64,000 nucleotides of DNA from the NCBI RefSeq assembly GCF_028898845.1, contig NZ_CP118574.1, positions 3,472,001 to 3,536,000 on the forward strand. Direction: 5' to 3'. A program made the position numbers and the translations under genes. This document shows, in pieces, positions 46,033-53,772 of the stretch. The notes below the pieces were generated by a model. That model was given only the letters and a program-made list of their open reading frames with translations. It made no database searches and was not told the DNA's origin. Numbering within the stretch: the first letter of the stretch is position 1; each line of letters begins with the position of its first letter. The DNA is from Streptomyces sp. WZ-12. GTDB taxonomy: Bacteria > Actinomycetota > Actinomycetes > Streptomycetales > Streptomycetaceae.

Positions 46033-48354
46033 TCAGTTGCCGAGGTTCGGCAGGCTGTCGTTGCCGCCGGTGCTGGTGTTGCCGCCCGTGCCGGTGTTGC
46101 CACCCGTGCCGGTGTTGCCGCCGGTGCTGGTGTTCCCGCCGGTGTTGCCACCGGCTTTGCCGCCGGTGCCGCCGTTCGGCGGGCCGGAGCCGCCGTCGGT
46201 CGGCGTGGGCCGGCCGGTCGGGCGGCCGGTGCCGGCGGTGTCCGACGGGGAGCCGCCCTGGGTGGGGGTGGTCGTCGGCGGGTGGGTCGGCGTCGACGGC
46301 GCGGTCGGGGTGGCCGGCGCGGAGGGGGTGAGCGTCGGGGGCGCGGGCGGCGGCACCGCGGCGCCCATGTCGGTCTCCAGGTCGAAGTCGCCGCCACTGC
46401 TGTCGCCGAGCGCGGACTGGGTGTAGTCCGCCCACACCCGCGCCGGGTAGCCGCCGCCGTTGACCCGGCCGCCGCCTCCGGTGCCCTTCAGGGTGACCTG
46501 CTTGCCGCCGCTGGGCGACTCACCGAACATGCCGACCGCGGTGACCAGCTTGGGCGTGTAGCCCACGAACCAGGCCGACTTGTTGTCGTCGGAGGTGCCG
46601 GTCTTGCCCGCCGCCTTGTAGGAGGCGTTCTTCACCGCGCTCGACGCGGTGCCGTCGTCGACCACACCGGTCAGGACGGAGGTGACGGTGTCGGCGGTCT
46701 TGCGCGAGAGGACCTCGCCGCCGATCGGGTCCTTGAGCGGGACCTCCTTGTCGACGCCGTTCTGGGTGTGCACCGCCTTGACGACCATGGTCGGGGTGAC
46801 CTTGGTGCCGTGGTTGTCGAGGGTGGCGTAGGCGCCCGCCATCTGGAGCGGGCTGGCGCCCATGGTGCCCAGGGCCATGGCGGGCTGCACCTCGGACTTG
46901 GGGACGTTCAGGCCGAGTTGGACCGCGGTCTGCTTGACCTGGTCCAGGCCGACGTCGGCGCCCATCTGCGCGAAGACGGCGTTGACGGAGTTGTTGGTCG
47001 CCGTCTGGACGCTGATCTTGCCGTAGGTGCGCTCGTCCTCGTTCGGCGGGGCGAACGGCTTGGTTCCGCCGACGACCGGGCGGCGGTTGGCGCCGTCGTA
47101 GATCGTGTTCGGGGTGATCGGGACGCCGTTCTGGGTCTGCGCGCCGTTCTGCAGCGCCGCGGCCAGGACCAGCGGCTTGAAGGTGGAGGCCGCCTGGTAG
47201 TCGGAGCGGGTCGCGTTGTTGGTGTAGTGCTTCGGGTAGCCCGCACCGCCGTACATCGCCACGACGTGGCCGGTCTTGGGGTCCACCGAGGCCGCGCCGA
47301 GCTGGGCGTCGCCGTCCACCGAGCGCTGGTTGGGCTTCAGGTCGTCGAGGAGCTTCCGCTTCACCGACGCCTCCAGGTCCTTCTGCCGGTTCTTCTCGAT
47401 GCCGAGGGTGACGGTCCAGCCCCCGGCCTCGAACTCGCCCGGGTCGACGCCCTGGGCGAAGAGCTCCTTCTTGGCCGCCTCGACGATGTAGCTGGCCTGG
47501 CCGGTGAGACCGGGCAGCGGCTTGGGCGGCTTGGGCACGTCGAACTTCTGCTGGGCGCGCTCCTCCGGGCTGAGCCACTTCATCTCGACCATGTTGTCGA
47601 GCGCGTACGCCCAACGCTCCTGGACGCGCTGCTTGCCGGCGGCGGAGGCGATGGCCCAGTCGTACTGGTTGGGAGCCTGGAGCAGCGAGGCCAGGTAGGC
47701 GCCCTGCGAGACGGTGAGCTTGTCGGAGTCCACGCCGTAGTACGCCTGGGCGGCGGCCTGGATGCCGTAGGCGCCGCGGCCGTAGTAGCTGGTGTTGATG
47801 TAGCCGGCGAGGATGTCCTCCTTGGAGAACTTCTGGTCCACCTTGAGGGAGATGACGATCTCCTGGAGCTTGCGGGAGATCGTCTGCTCTTGGCTCAGGT
47901 AGTAGTTCTTGACGTACTGCTGGGTGATCGTCGAACCGCCCTGCTTGCCCTTGCCGCTCAGGGTGTTGATGACCCCGCGCAGGGTGCCCTTCAGGTCGAC
48001 GCCGGAGTCCTGGTAGAAGGTCTTGTTCTCGGCGGCCACGAAGGTGTGCTGGACGGGCTTGGGTATCTTGCTGAGCGGGACGGTCTCGCGGTTGACCTGG
48101 CCGGCCCGCGCCATGACCGAGCCGTCCGCGTACTTGAAGACGTTGCTCTGGAGCTGGGCGCTCTTGTTGCCGGCGGGCACGCCCACGTAGAGGTACAGCC
48201 CGATGAATCCCAGGATGCCCAGCAGGCACACGCCCAGGAACGCGCCGAGGATCTTCTTCCAGGTGAAGAGGCGGCGTATGCCGGACTTCTTCTCGTTCTT
48301 TCCGGCCCGGCGGGCACTGCTCTGCGCCGCCCGCCTCGCGTCAGCTCGGCCCAT
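46033..48354 (-). CDS. Class A penicillin-binding protein (GT51-transpeptidase)
   Basis: A 773-residue bifunctional peptidoglycan synthase: basic cytoplasmic tail, one transmembrane segment (about 35-58), a glycosyltransferase 51 domain (FVAAENKTFYQDSGVD, with Asn where Asp is usual after the catalytic Glu, and GGSTITQQYVKN) and a penicillin-binding domain (STFKPL, SVN in NNSVNAVFAQ, KTGTSD). The last about 130 residues are Thr/Pro-rich and then Gly/Asn/Thr repeats, a low-complexity tail outside the membrane. AA-to-wall assembly is the expected role at the septum or tip. Confidence 0.93.
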   Translation of the reverse strand: MGRADARRAAQSSARRAGKNEKKSGIRRLFTWKKILGAFLGVCLLGILGFIGLYLYVGVPAGNKSAQLQSNVFKYADGSVMARAGQVNRETVPLSKIPKPVQHTFVAAENKTFYQDSGVDLKGTLRGVINTLSGKGKQGGSTITQQYVKNYYLSQEQTISRKLQEIVISLKVDQKFSKEDILAGYINTSYYGRGAYGIQAAAQAYYGVDSDKLTVSQGAYLASLLQAPNQYDWAIASAAGKQRVQERWAYALDNMVEMKWLSPEERAQQKFDVPKPPKPLPGLTGQASYIVEAAKKELFAQGVDPGEFEAGGWTVTLGIEKNRQKDLEASVKRKLLDDLKPNQRSVDGDAQLGAASVDPKTGHVVAMYGGAGYPKHYTNNATRSDYQAASTFKPLVLAAALQNGAQTQNGVPITPNTIYDGANRRPVVGGTKPFAPPNEDERTYGKISVQTATNNSVNAVFAQMGADVGLDQVKQTAVQLGLNVPKSEVQPAMALGTMGASPLQMAGAYATLDNHGTKVTPTMVVKAVHTQNGVDKEVPLKDPIGGEVLSRKTADTVTSVLTGVVDDGTASSAVKNASYKAAGKTGTSDDNKSAWFVGYTPKLVTAVGMFGESPSGGKQVTLKGTGGGGRVNGGGYPARVWADYTQSALGDSSGGDFDLETDMGAAVPPPAPPTLTPSAPATPTAPSTPTHPPTTTPTQGGSPSDTAGTGRPTGRPTPTDGGSGPPNGGTGGKAGGNTGGNTSTGGNTGTGGNTGTGGNTSTGGNDSLPNLGN
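46061..46151 (-). repeat. 18-bp tandem repeats in the PBP tail
   Basis: About five copies of an 18-bp unit like TTGCCGCCGGTGCTGGTG, encoding GGNTGT or GGNTST units. The copies differ by single bases, which suggests replication slippage and variable copy number between strains. Confidence 0.75.
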
Positions 48355-48534
48355 CGCTCGTGCAACTCCAGTCGTTCCGCCCCCGGCATAACTCAGCGGT
48401 TGAAGCTAACACCGCATCTGACAACAAATACTCATCGATCAAGGCTTTTCCCTACGTGACAAACAGCACGGGAGTCGCGTGCAACCGTCCGGACAGTAGC
48501 CGCGGCCCGCTGGACCGCAGCAGGCCAGCGGGTT

Positions 48535-48550
48535 AAAGTGATATCACTTT
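48535..48550 (+). promoter_or_regulatory. Perfect 16-bp palindrome upstream of the SPFH gene
   Basis: AAAGTGATATCACTTT is a perfect inverted repeat, AT-rich in a GC-rich genome and 78 bases before the start codon. It has the look of an operator for a dimeric regulator; the regulator is unknown, although the RHH-like protein of the operon is a candidate. Confidence 0.6.
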
Positions 48551-48628
48551 GCTAGACCAGCGAAAGCACTCGCTGCGGCGCACATCACGCACCGCGACGC
48601 GCGCCGTCGAAAGAGAAACGGGGACCAC

Positions 48629-49579
48629 ATGACCGCTACGACACCCGCTCCGCACGGCGCCGGGGACGCCCCGGAGATGCCCGAGCCGCAGGTCCGCGAG
48701 CGGGCCGCGCACAGCATCCCGGGCGGACTGGCCCTGCTGCTGACCGTCCTGGGCGTCGCCCTCGGCCTCGTCGTGATCATCGTCGGCGGGATCCTGGGCA
48801 ACAACGGCAACAACGCGGCCGGCGTCCCGCTGGTGATCGTCGGGATCCTGCTGCTCGTTGGCTCCTTCTTCTGCATGACCGGCGTGAAGATGGTGGCGCC
48901 GGGCGAGGCCCGGGTGATCCAGCTCTTCGGCCGGTACGTCGGCACCATCCGCACCGACGGCCTGCGGTGGGTCAACCCGCTCACCTCGGCCCGCAGGATC
49001 TCCACCCGGGTCCGCAACCACGAGACCTCGGTCCTCAAGGTCAACGACGCGTACGGCAACCCGATCGAGCTGGCCGCGATCGTCGTCTGGAAGGTCGAGG
49101 ACACCGCCCAGGCGCTCTTCGAGGTCGACGACTTCCTGGAGTTCGTCGCCACCCAGACCGAGGCCGCGGTCCGGCACATCGCCATCGAGTACCCCTACGA
49201 CGCCCACGACGAGGGCGGCCTCTCGCTGCGCGGCAACGCCGAGGAGATCACCGAGAAGCTGGCCGTGGAGCTGACCGCCCGGGTCCAGGCCGCCGGCGTG
49301 CAGATCATCGAGACCCGCTTCAGCCACCTCGCCTACGCCCCGGAGATCGCCTCCGCGATGCTCCAGCGGCAGCAGGCCGGCGCGGTCGTCGCGGCCCGCC
49401 AGCAGATCGTCGAGGGCGCCGTGGGCATGGTCGAGTCGGCCCTGGAGCGCATCAACGAACAGGGCATCGTCGAGCTGGACGAGGAGCGCAAGGCCGCCAT
49501 GGTCAGCAACCTGATGGTGGTGCTGTGCGGCGACCGCGCCGCCCAGCCGGTGCTGAACACGGGCTCGCTGTACCAGTGA
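48629..49579 (+). CDS. SPFH/Band 7 membrane protein
   Basis: A 316-residue protein with two adjacent transmembrane segments (about 33-56 and 63-83) and an SPFH domain (about 88-270: VKMVAPGEARVIQLFGRYVG, RHIAIEYPYDAHDE, QIIETRFSHLAYAPEIASAM), ending in a helical tail. SPFH proteins form membrane microdomain scaffolds. The sequence is close to the stomatin/prohibitin-like type found with proteases elsewhere, but no protease gene is adjacent. Its stop codon overlaps the start of the next gene. Confidence 0.88.
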   Translation: MTATTPAPHGAGDAPEMPEPQVRERAAHSIPGGLALLLTVLGVALGLVVIIVGGILGNNGNNAAGVPLVIVGILLLVGSFFCMTGVKMVAPGEARVIQLFGRYVGTIRTDGLRWVNPLTSARRISTRVRNHETSVLKVNDAYGNPIELAAIVVWKVEDTAQALFEVDDFLEFVATQTEAAVRHIAIEYPYDAHDEGGLSLRGNAEEITEKLAVELTARVQAAGVQIIETRFSHLAYAPEIASAMLQRQQAGAVVAARQQIVEGAVGMVESALERINEQGIVELDEERKAAMVSNLMVVLCGDRAAQPVLNTGSLYQ

Positions 49580-49863
49580 GCACGGACGCCACAGAGGGTC
49601 CCGACGCCGAACGCGAACGGCCCCCCGCCCGCCGGCCGCAGCAGCGCAAGCAGGTGCTGCTGCGGCTGGACCCGCTGATCCACGACGCCCTCACCCGCTG
49701 GGCCGACGACGAACTCCGCAGCGCCAACGCCCAGATCGAGTTCCTGCTCCGCAAGGCCCTGGGCGACGCCGGCCGCCTCCCCCGCGGCGCGGGCGGCCCC
49801 CCACGCCGCGGCCGCCCACCCAAACACCGGGGGGCGGAGGAGGGGCGGGAGGGGGGCGGCTGA
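49576..49863 (+). CDS. Ribbon-helix-helix-like protein coupled to the SPFH gene
   Basis: A 95-residue protein whose GTG overlaps the SPFH stop (GTGA), so translation is coupled. The core QRKQVLLRLDPLIHDALTRW, ADDELRSANAQIEFLLRKAL is a beta strand plus two helices as in Arc/MetJ-type DNA-binding proteins; both ends are Arg/Pro/Gly-rich and disordered. It could regulate its own operon through the upstream palindrome; this is inference. Confidence 0.72.
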   Translation: MSTDATEGPDAERERPPARRPQQRKQVLLRLDPLIHDALTRWADDELRSANAQIEFLLRKALGDAGRLPRGAGGPPRRGRPPKHRGAEEGREGGG

Positions 49864-50142
49864 GCAATCACCGGATCAGGGCGCCCCAGGCCGGCCGACG
49901 CATCCATCAAGGCGGGAAGAGCCGCACCAAGGGAGATCCACGGGCGGGCGCGCGCATCCAGCGGTGGCCAGCACCGTGGCTCGCCGTGACGTCACTGCAA
50001 GAGAGCTGCTGCGGCAGGGCGTCGCGCAGTGGCGCGGCCAAGCCTGGCCGGCCCGGTATCGCTCGTCCGATCGCCGCCCGGTTGACCTCCATAAACGCTG
50101 CGAGGTAATCCGGTACAAGATTGGCTGGATGTTTCGCCGACG
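49864..50142. other. Gap between the SPFH operon and the WXG100 operon
   Basis: No gene recognised on either strand; the frames are short and Arg-rich. Together with the hairpin that follows it makes a 390-bp intergenic region. GC drops around 50090-50140 where the downstream promoter region begins. Confidence 0.4.
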
Positions 50143-50198
50143 AAGTGCCCCCCTAAGTCATCGCCTAGGATGGCCGATTGCCCATCCTGGGGGCACTT
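50143..50198 (+). promoter_or_regulatory. Nested inverted repeat with TAGGAT -10 box
   Basis: AAGTGCCCCC (50143-50152) pairs with GGGGGCACTT (50189-50198), and inside it AGGATGG (50167-50173) pairs with CCATCCT (50182-50188). The right arms are contiguous. The inner arm overlaps TAGGAT (50166-50171), a consensus -10 sequence. It probably controls the operon starting at 50255. Confidence 0.55.
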
Positions 50199-50254
50199 GG
50201 TGACGCCCCCTCACGGGCCCAGGAACACACGAGAAACGGGGAATCGGGGGAGTC

Positions 50255-50620
50255 TTGTCGACCAGCAAAGTCGATCCAAAGGCACTGCGCACGGCCGCCA
50301 CTCACGGCGAAGAGATGCAAGCCGGACTGGGAACCGGCCTTGGCAATCTCGATGCGCACCATCAGGGAGTGCGGGGGCAGACGGAAGGGTTTCAGTTCGT
50401 CGCGGAGCTGATGAAAACGCAGCAGAGTTGGCATGATCGCCTCAGCGACGTCCGGAAGGAGTGCGGCGAGGTCGCACGCTCGCTCAGGGGCTCGGCCGAC
50501 AACTACGAGAAGAACGACGAGGCAACCGCAAAGTCGTTCACCCGGCCTGGCGCCGGAAGTTCCGTTGCCGTCCGCCCTGCGGCGCAGAGCGCTGCCCGCT
50601 TCAACAGCCCCTTTGGGTGA
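50255..50620 (+). CDS. WXG100-like small helical protein
   Basis: A 121-residue all-helical protein of the type that pairs with ESX/type VII export: two long helices (about 8-45 and 48-85), with QQSWHDRL at the turn instead of a strict WxG, and a disordered tail ending AARFNSPFG. The TTG at 50255 follows GGGGGAG closely; an ATG at 50315 is the alternative. It is the first gene of an operon with a DUF1023 hydrolase. No ESX secretion genes are in the window. Confidence 0.65.
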   Translation: MSTSKVDPKALRTAATHGEEMQAGLGTGLGNLDAHHQGVRGQTEGFQFVAELMKTQQSWHDRLSDVRKECGEVARSLRGSADNYEKNDEATAKSFTRPGAGSSVAVRPAAQSAARFNSPFG

Positions 50621-50626
50621 TGCCGG

Positions 50627-52333
50627 ATGCCGCTGACGATCCGAGATATCCAGAACCTCGGCTTCTCCGCGCTGGAGAGCGCGAAGGAAGAATGGGCACA
50701 GGTCGCCCGACGCCTCGGGGGCTACGGCGACCGCGTTGACGGCCATATGCGCCGCCCCTTGCAGCACGAGTGGTCCGGGAGCGCAGCCGATGCGGCGCAG
50801 AAGCGCATGGGGAGGCTGAGCGAGAACTTTCAGTTCGGCAGCCAGGAATGCGCTCTCATCGAGACGGCCCTGGACGGGGTCATCACCGAACTTCGAACGC
50901 AGCAGAAGAAGCTCCACCAGTCATTGGACGAAGCCATCCAGAAGGGCTACAAAATCGCGCCGACCGGCGAGGTCATGTACGCCAGCGAGGGCGATGTTCC
51001 CACCGGAGACCCCGACGCGGGAACGCCGGCGAAGGAACAGGAGCGGCGCGGCCTTGAAGAGAACATCATCGGCGTTCTGCGCAACGCCTCGGAGATAGAC
51101 GCCCGCTACTGCATCGCCCTGGCGAGACTGCGGGTCGGTCGTGGGCTTTCCGTGGACCATCTGGAGTCGATGCGCGACGCCTCGGACATTTCCAAGATTT
51201 CTGGAGTGGCCGTCGGGCTCGAATCAACTCCCAAGAAGGGAACCGACCCGAAGATCGTCCGGAACTGGTGGAACGGCCTGAGCAAGGAAGAGCAGGAGGA
51301 GCAGCTGGCGCTCAATCCGAGCGTCATCGGAAACCTCGACGGAATTCCGGCCAGGACTCGTGACAAGGCGAATCGGGTCAATCTCGACCGGCTGATCGCC
51401 ATGTACCCACCGGGTTCGCGCGTGACGCCAACGGTGGCGCGGCAGCGCGAGGGTTTCGAGGCGATCAGGAATCGTCTCGAAGGGGATTCCGGTAAGGAAC
51501 CCGAACCCCTGCTGCTCGGCATCGGGCCAGAAGGACAGGGACGAGCCATTCTGTCGTACGGTGACCCCGACACGGCGGACAACGTCGCCGCCTACGTGCC
51601 TGGGTTCAATACCCAGCTCAGAGATGTCGGGGGTCCGGACGGGGATCGCGCCAAGAATGTGTGGGACTCGGCACGGAAAGCCGATGGCGGGCAACACCGA
51701 ACGGCTTCCATCGTATGGCTGGGATACGACGCCCCGCAGGGCGGCACCGACAGGCTCGCCGAGACCGACCTTGGAGTCGCGGATGAAGAGCGGGGAAAGC
51801 AGGGCGGCGCGGACTTCGGGAAGTTCCTCGACGGTATTCACGCCACGCACCAGGGCGAAAAGCCGCACGTGACGGCCATTGGGCACAGTTATGGGTCATT
51901 TACCGTGGGGCAGGCGGCTCAACGCGAGGGCGGAATTCCCGCGGACGACATCGTCTTGGTGGGCAGTCCAGGCACCGGGGCCCAGCGGGCCGACCAGCTT
52001 GGGGTAGGCGCTGACCATGTGTGGGTAGGCGCAGCGGACAGCGATCCGGTTACCCATACACCGTCCGACAGCGAAGTCGCCGGACAGATGTTCGGCGGCC
52101 CCTTTGGAGGCATCATTGCGCATCTGGGCGATCCGCATGAAGTGCACTTCGGGCAGGATCCGGCCAGCACGGAGTTCGGCGGGCGACGGTTTTCCGTGGA
52201 CGACGGCGTGCCCTGGAGTTCGCACTCAAATTACTTCGATGACGGCGAGGAGACCAGCGGCGAGTCGCTGAACAACATGGGAAGAATCGTGGCTGGAACT
52301 CCGGAAAAAGTCACCTCTGAAGAGAGGCGATGA
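50627..52333 (+). CDS. DUF1023 alpha/beta hydrolase with WXG-like N-terminus
   Basis: A 568-residue protein. The first about 110 residues are helical with LQHEWSGSAADAAQKRMG, a W-x-G turn like WXG100 proteins. From about 290 an alpha/beta hydrolase follows (DUF1023): YGDPDTADNVAAYVPG, the nucleophile elbow AIGHSYGSFTVGQAA, and DIVLVGSPGTGAQRAD, with a late catalytic His region (HEVHFG). Such hydrolases are proposed lipases or esterases exported by type VII-like systems; that is family inference. It starts 6 bases after the WXG gene and ends 3 bases before the lipoprotein gene. Confidence 0.82.
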   Translation: MPLTIRDIQNLGFSALESAKEEWAQVARRLGGYGDRVDGHMRRPLQHEWSGSAADAAQKRMGRLSENFQFGSQECALIETALDGVITELRTQQKKLHQSLDEAIQKGYKIAPTGEVMYASEGDVPTGDPDAGTPAKEQERRGLEENIIGVLRNASEIDARYCIALARLRVGRGLSVDHLESMRDASDISKISGVAVGLESTPKKGTDPKIVRNWWNGLSKEEQEEQLALNPSVIGNLDGIPARTRDKANRVNLDRLIAMYPPGSRVTPTVARQREGFEAIRNRLEGDSGKEPEPLLLGIGPEGQGRAILSYGDPDTADNVAAYVPGFNTQLRDVGGPDGDRAKNVWDSARKADGGQHRTASIVWLGYDAPQGGTDRLAETDLGVADEERGKQGGADFGKFLDGIHATHQGEKPHVTAIGHSYGSFTVGQAAQREGGIPADDIVLVGSPGTGAQRADQLGVGADHVWVGAADSDPVTHTPSDSEVAGQMFGGPFGGIIAHLGDPHEVHFGQDPASTEFGGRRFSVDDGVPWSSHSNYFDDGEETSGESLNNMGRIVAGTPEKVTSEERR

Positions 52334-52336
52334 CGC

Positions 52337-52924
52337 ATGACGCGTCGACGAACTCTTCCCCTCGTGGCCATCAGCATCGCGCTTGCACCGGGAATCCTTA
52401 TCGGATGCTCCGCCTTGCGGGGAGGCGACCCCGAGCCAACCATCAGCGCGGATCAGGCCATCGAGCGCATCGACTCCGTCCTGGACGACACCTTCAAGGC
52501 GGTACACCCACAGCTCAAGTGGCGAGACGGCCCGGCCCACCTGTCGGAGATCAAGAACTCATTCACGAATACAGCCAGCGGAGAAGTAAGCGTTGGTCGA
52601 CACCGCTTCGTGCGCACCAAAATCTCGAAAGCAAAGCTGAACAAACTGATCGCGGCCTTCGACAAGCAGTGGCGGAAAGCCGGCTTCGAGATCAAGTCCA
52701 CAAACCCTAGAGAGCCTTCACTCTCCGGTAAGGCATCGGACGGCTGCGTCGTTAACTTCTCGGTGAGCGGGTTCGGCAACGTCGAAATCTCCGCCGGCGT
52801 CGCCGCCCGATCCGACGGCCCCCGCGGTGGCATCGAAGGTGAGGGCGGCGACACGTTCCCCAAGGCTCCCGACGGCGGCCCCGACTACACCCCGGACGCA
52901 CAGGACCCCTACTGGTCCGCGTGA
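52337..52924 (+). CDS. Lipoprotein of the WXG/DUF1023 operon
   Basis: A 195-residue lipoprotein with a type II signal peptide (RRRTLPLVAISIALAPGILI then GCSALRG, lipobox with Cys at about 24) and a soluble alpha/beta domain (about 38-160). The last 35 residues are Gly/Asp/Pro-rich. No family assigned. The 3-base gap to the hydrolase gene indicates the same transcript. It may be a membrane-anchored partner or inhibitor of the hydrolase; this is speculation from position. Confidence 0.72.
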   Translation: MTRRRTLPLVAISIALAPGILIGCSALRGGDPEPTISADQAIERIDSVLDDTFKAVHPQLKWRDGPAHLSEIKNSFTNTASGEVSVGRHRFVRTKISKAKLNKLIAAFDKQWRKAGFEIKSTNPREPSLSGKASDGCVVNFSVSGFGNVEISAGVAARSDGPRGGIEGEGGDTFPKAPDGGPDYTPDAQDPYWSA

Positions 52925-52981
52925 CGCCCGCGCAAGCCCCACACCAGCGCTCACCGACGGCCGGATCCCATCTATAAACAC

Positions 52982-52993
52982 TGCGTATACACC
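52982..52993 (+). promoter_or_regulatory. Candidate PadR operator, ABC operon 1
   Basis: TGCGTATACACC, identical to 56244-56255 upstream of the padR gene; the surrounding sequence otherwise differs. Confidence 0.5.
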
Positions 52994-53085
52994 TCATGTA
53001 GAGTGCGAAGCATGCCCGTGGGTCGGCGCTGCCTTGAGCGCGTCGGTCCTCGTCATGCCCTGTTCGCACTCCCGGAGGCCCACGT

Positions 53086-53772
53086 ATGACCCCGGCCGGT
53101 TCCCTGCTCGAAGCCCGTGCGCTGCACAAGGCGTACGGGCCGACGCCCGCGCTCGACGGCGCGGACTTCTCCATCCACTCCGGCGAGGTCGTCGCCGTCA
53201 TGGGCCCCTCCGGGTCCGGGAAGTCGACCCTGCTGCACTGCCTCGCCGGGATCATCCGCCCCGACTCCGGGTCCGTGCGCTACGGCTCGCACGCCCTGAC
53301 CGACCTCAGCGATGGCCGGCGCAGTGCCCTGCGCCGCACCGACTTCGGCTTCGTCTTCCAATTCGGCCAACTCGTACCGGAGTTGACCTGCCTGGAGAAC
53401 GTCGCCCTGCCGCTCCGCCTCAACGGCACCAAGCGCAAGGAGGCCGAACGCCAGGCCCGCCACTGGCTGGAGCGACTGGAGGTGGACGGCGTCGCGGGCA
53501 AGCGGCCCGGCGAGGTCTCCGGCGGGCAGGGCCAACGGGTCGCGGTGGCCCGCGCGCTCGCCGGCCGGCCGCGGGTGGTCTTCGCCGACGAGCCCACCGG
53601 CGCCCTGGACTCCCTCAACGGCGAGCGCGTCATGGGCCTGTTGACCGATGCCGCGCGGGAGAGCAACGCGGCCGTGGTGCTGGTCACCCACGAGGCCCGG
53701 GTCGCCGCGTACGCCGACCGCGAGGTCGTGGTGCGGGACGGCATCGCGCGGGAGATGGCGGGCACGGCATGA
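53086..53772 (+). CDS. ABC transporter ATP-binding protein, copy 1
   Basis: A 228-residue MacB/LolD-type ATPase: Walker A GPSGSGKST, signature VSGGQGQRVAVARAL, Walker B RVVFADEPTGALDS and switch His in VLVTHEARVA. GGAGG lies 7 bases before the ATG. Its stop overlaps the permease start (ATGA). With the permease it would export or extract a hydrophobic compound, peptide or lipid; these pairs often give antibiotic resistance. It shares a 146-bp identical tract with the second copy. Confidence 0.92.
   Translation: MTPAGSLLEARALHKAYGPTPALDGADFSIHSGEVVAVMGPSGSGKSTLLHCLAGIIRPDSGSVRYGSHALTDLSDGRRSALRRTDFGFVFQFGQLVPELTCLENVALPLRLNGTKRKEAERQARHWLERLEVDGVAGKRPGEVSGGQGQRVAVARALAGRPRVVFADEPTGALDSLNGERVMGLLTDAARESNAAVVLVTHEARVAAYADREVVVRDGIAREMAGTA
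53326..53471 (+). repeat. 146-bp tract identical to 57044-57189
   Basis: Base-for-base identical between the two ABC ATPase genes, including silent positions, while flanks differ; a further 57-bp identity is at 53584-53640 versus 57302-57358. Suggests recent duplication or gene conversion. Confidence 0.85.

Noticed and set aside
44991..46331. 446-codon plus frame over katA and beyond
   Set aside because: Out of frame with the catalase motifs and crossing the terminator; shadow.
49953..49968. Match of 15-16 bases to 9727-9742 as a third att-like site
   Set aside because: Only one half of the paired repeat is present; matches of this length are expected by chance in GC-rich DNA of this size.
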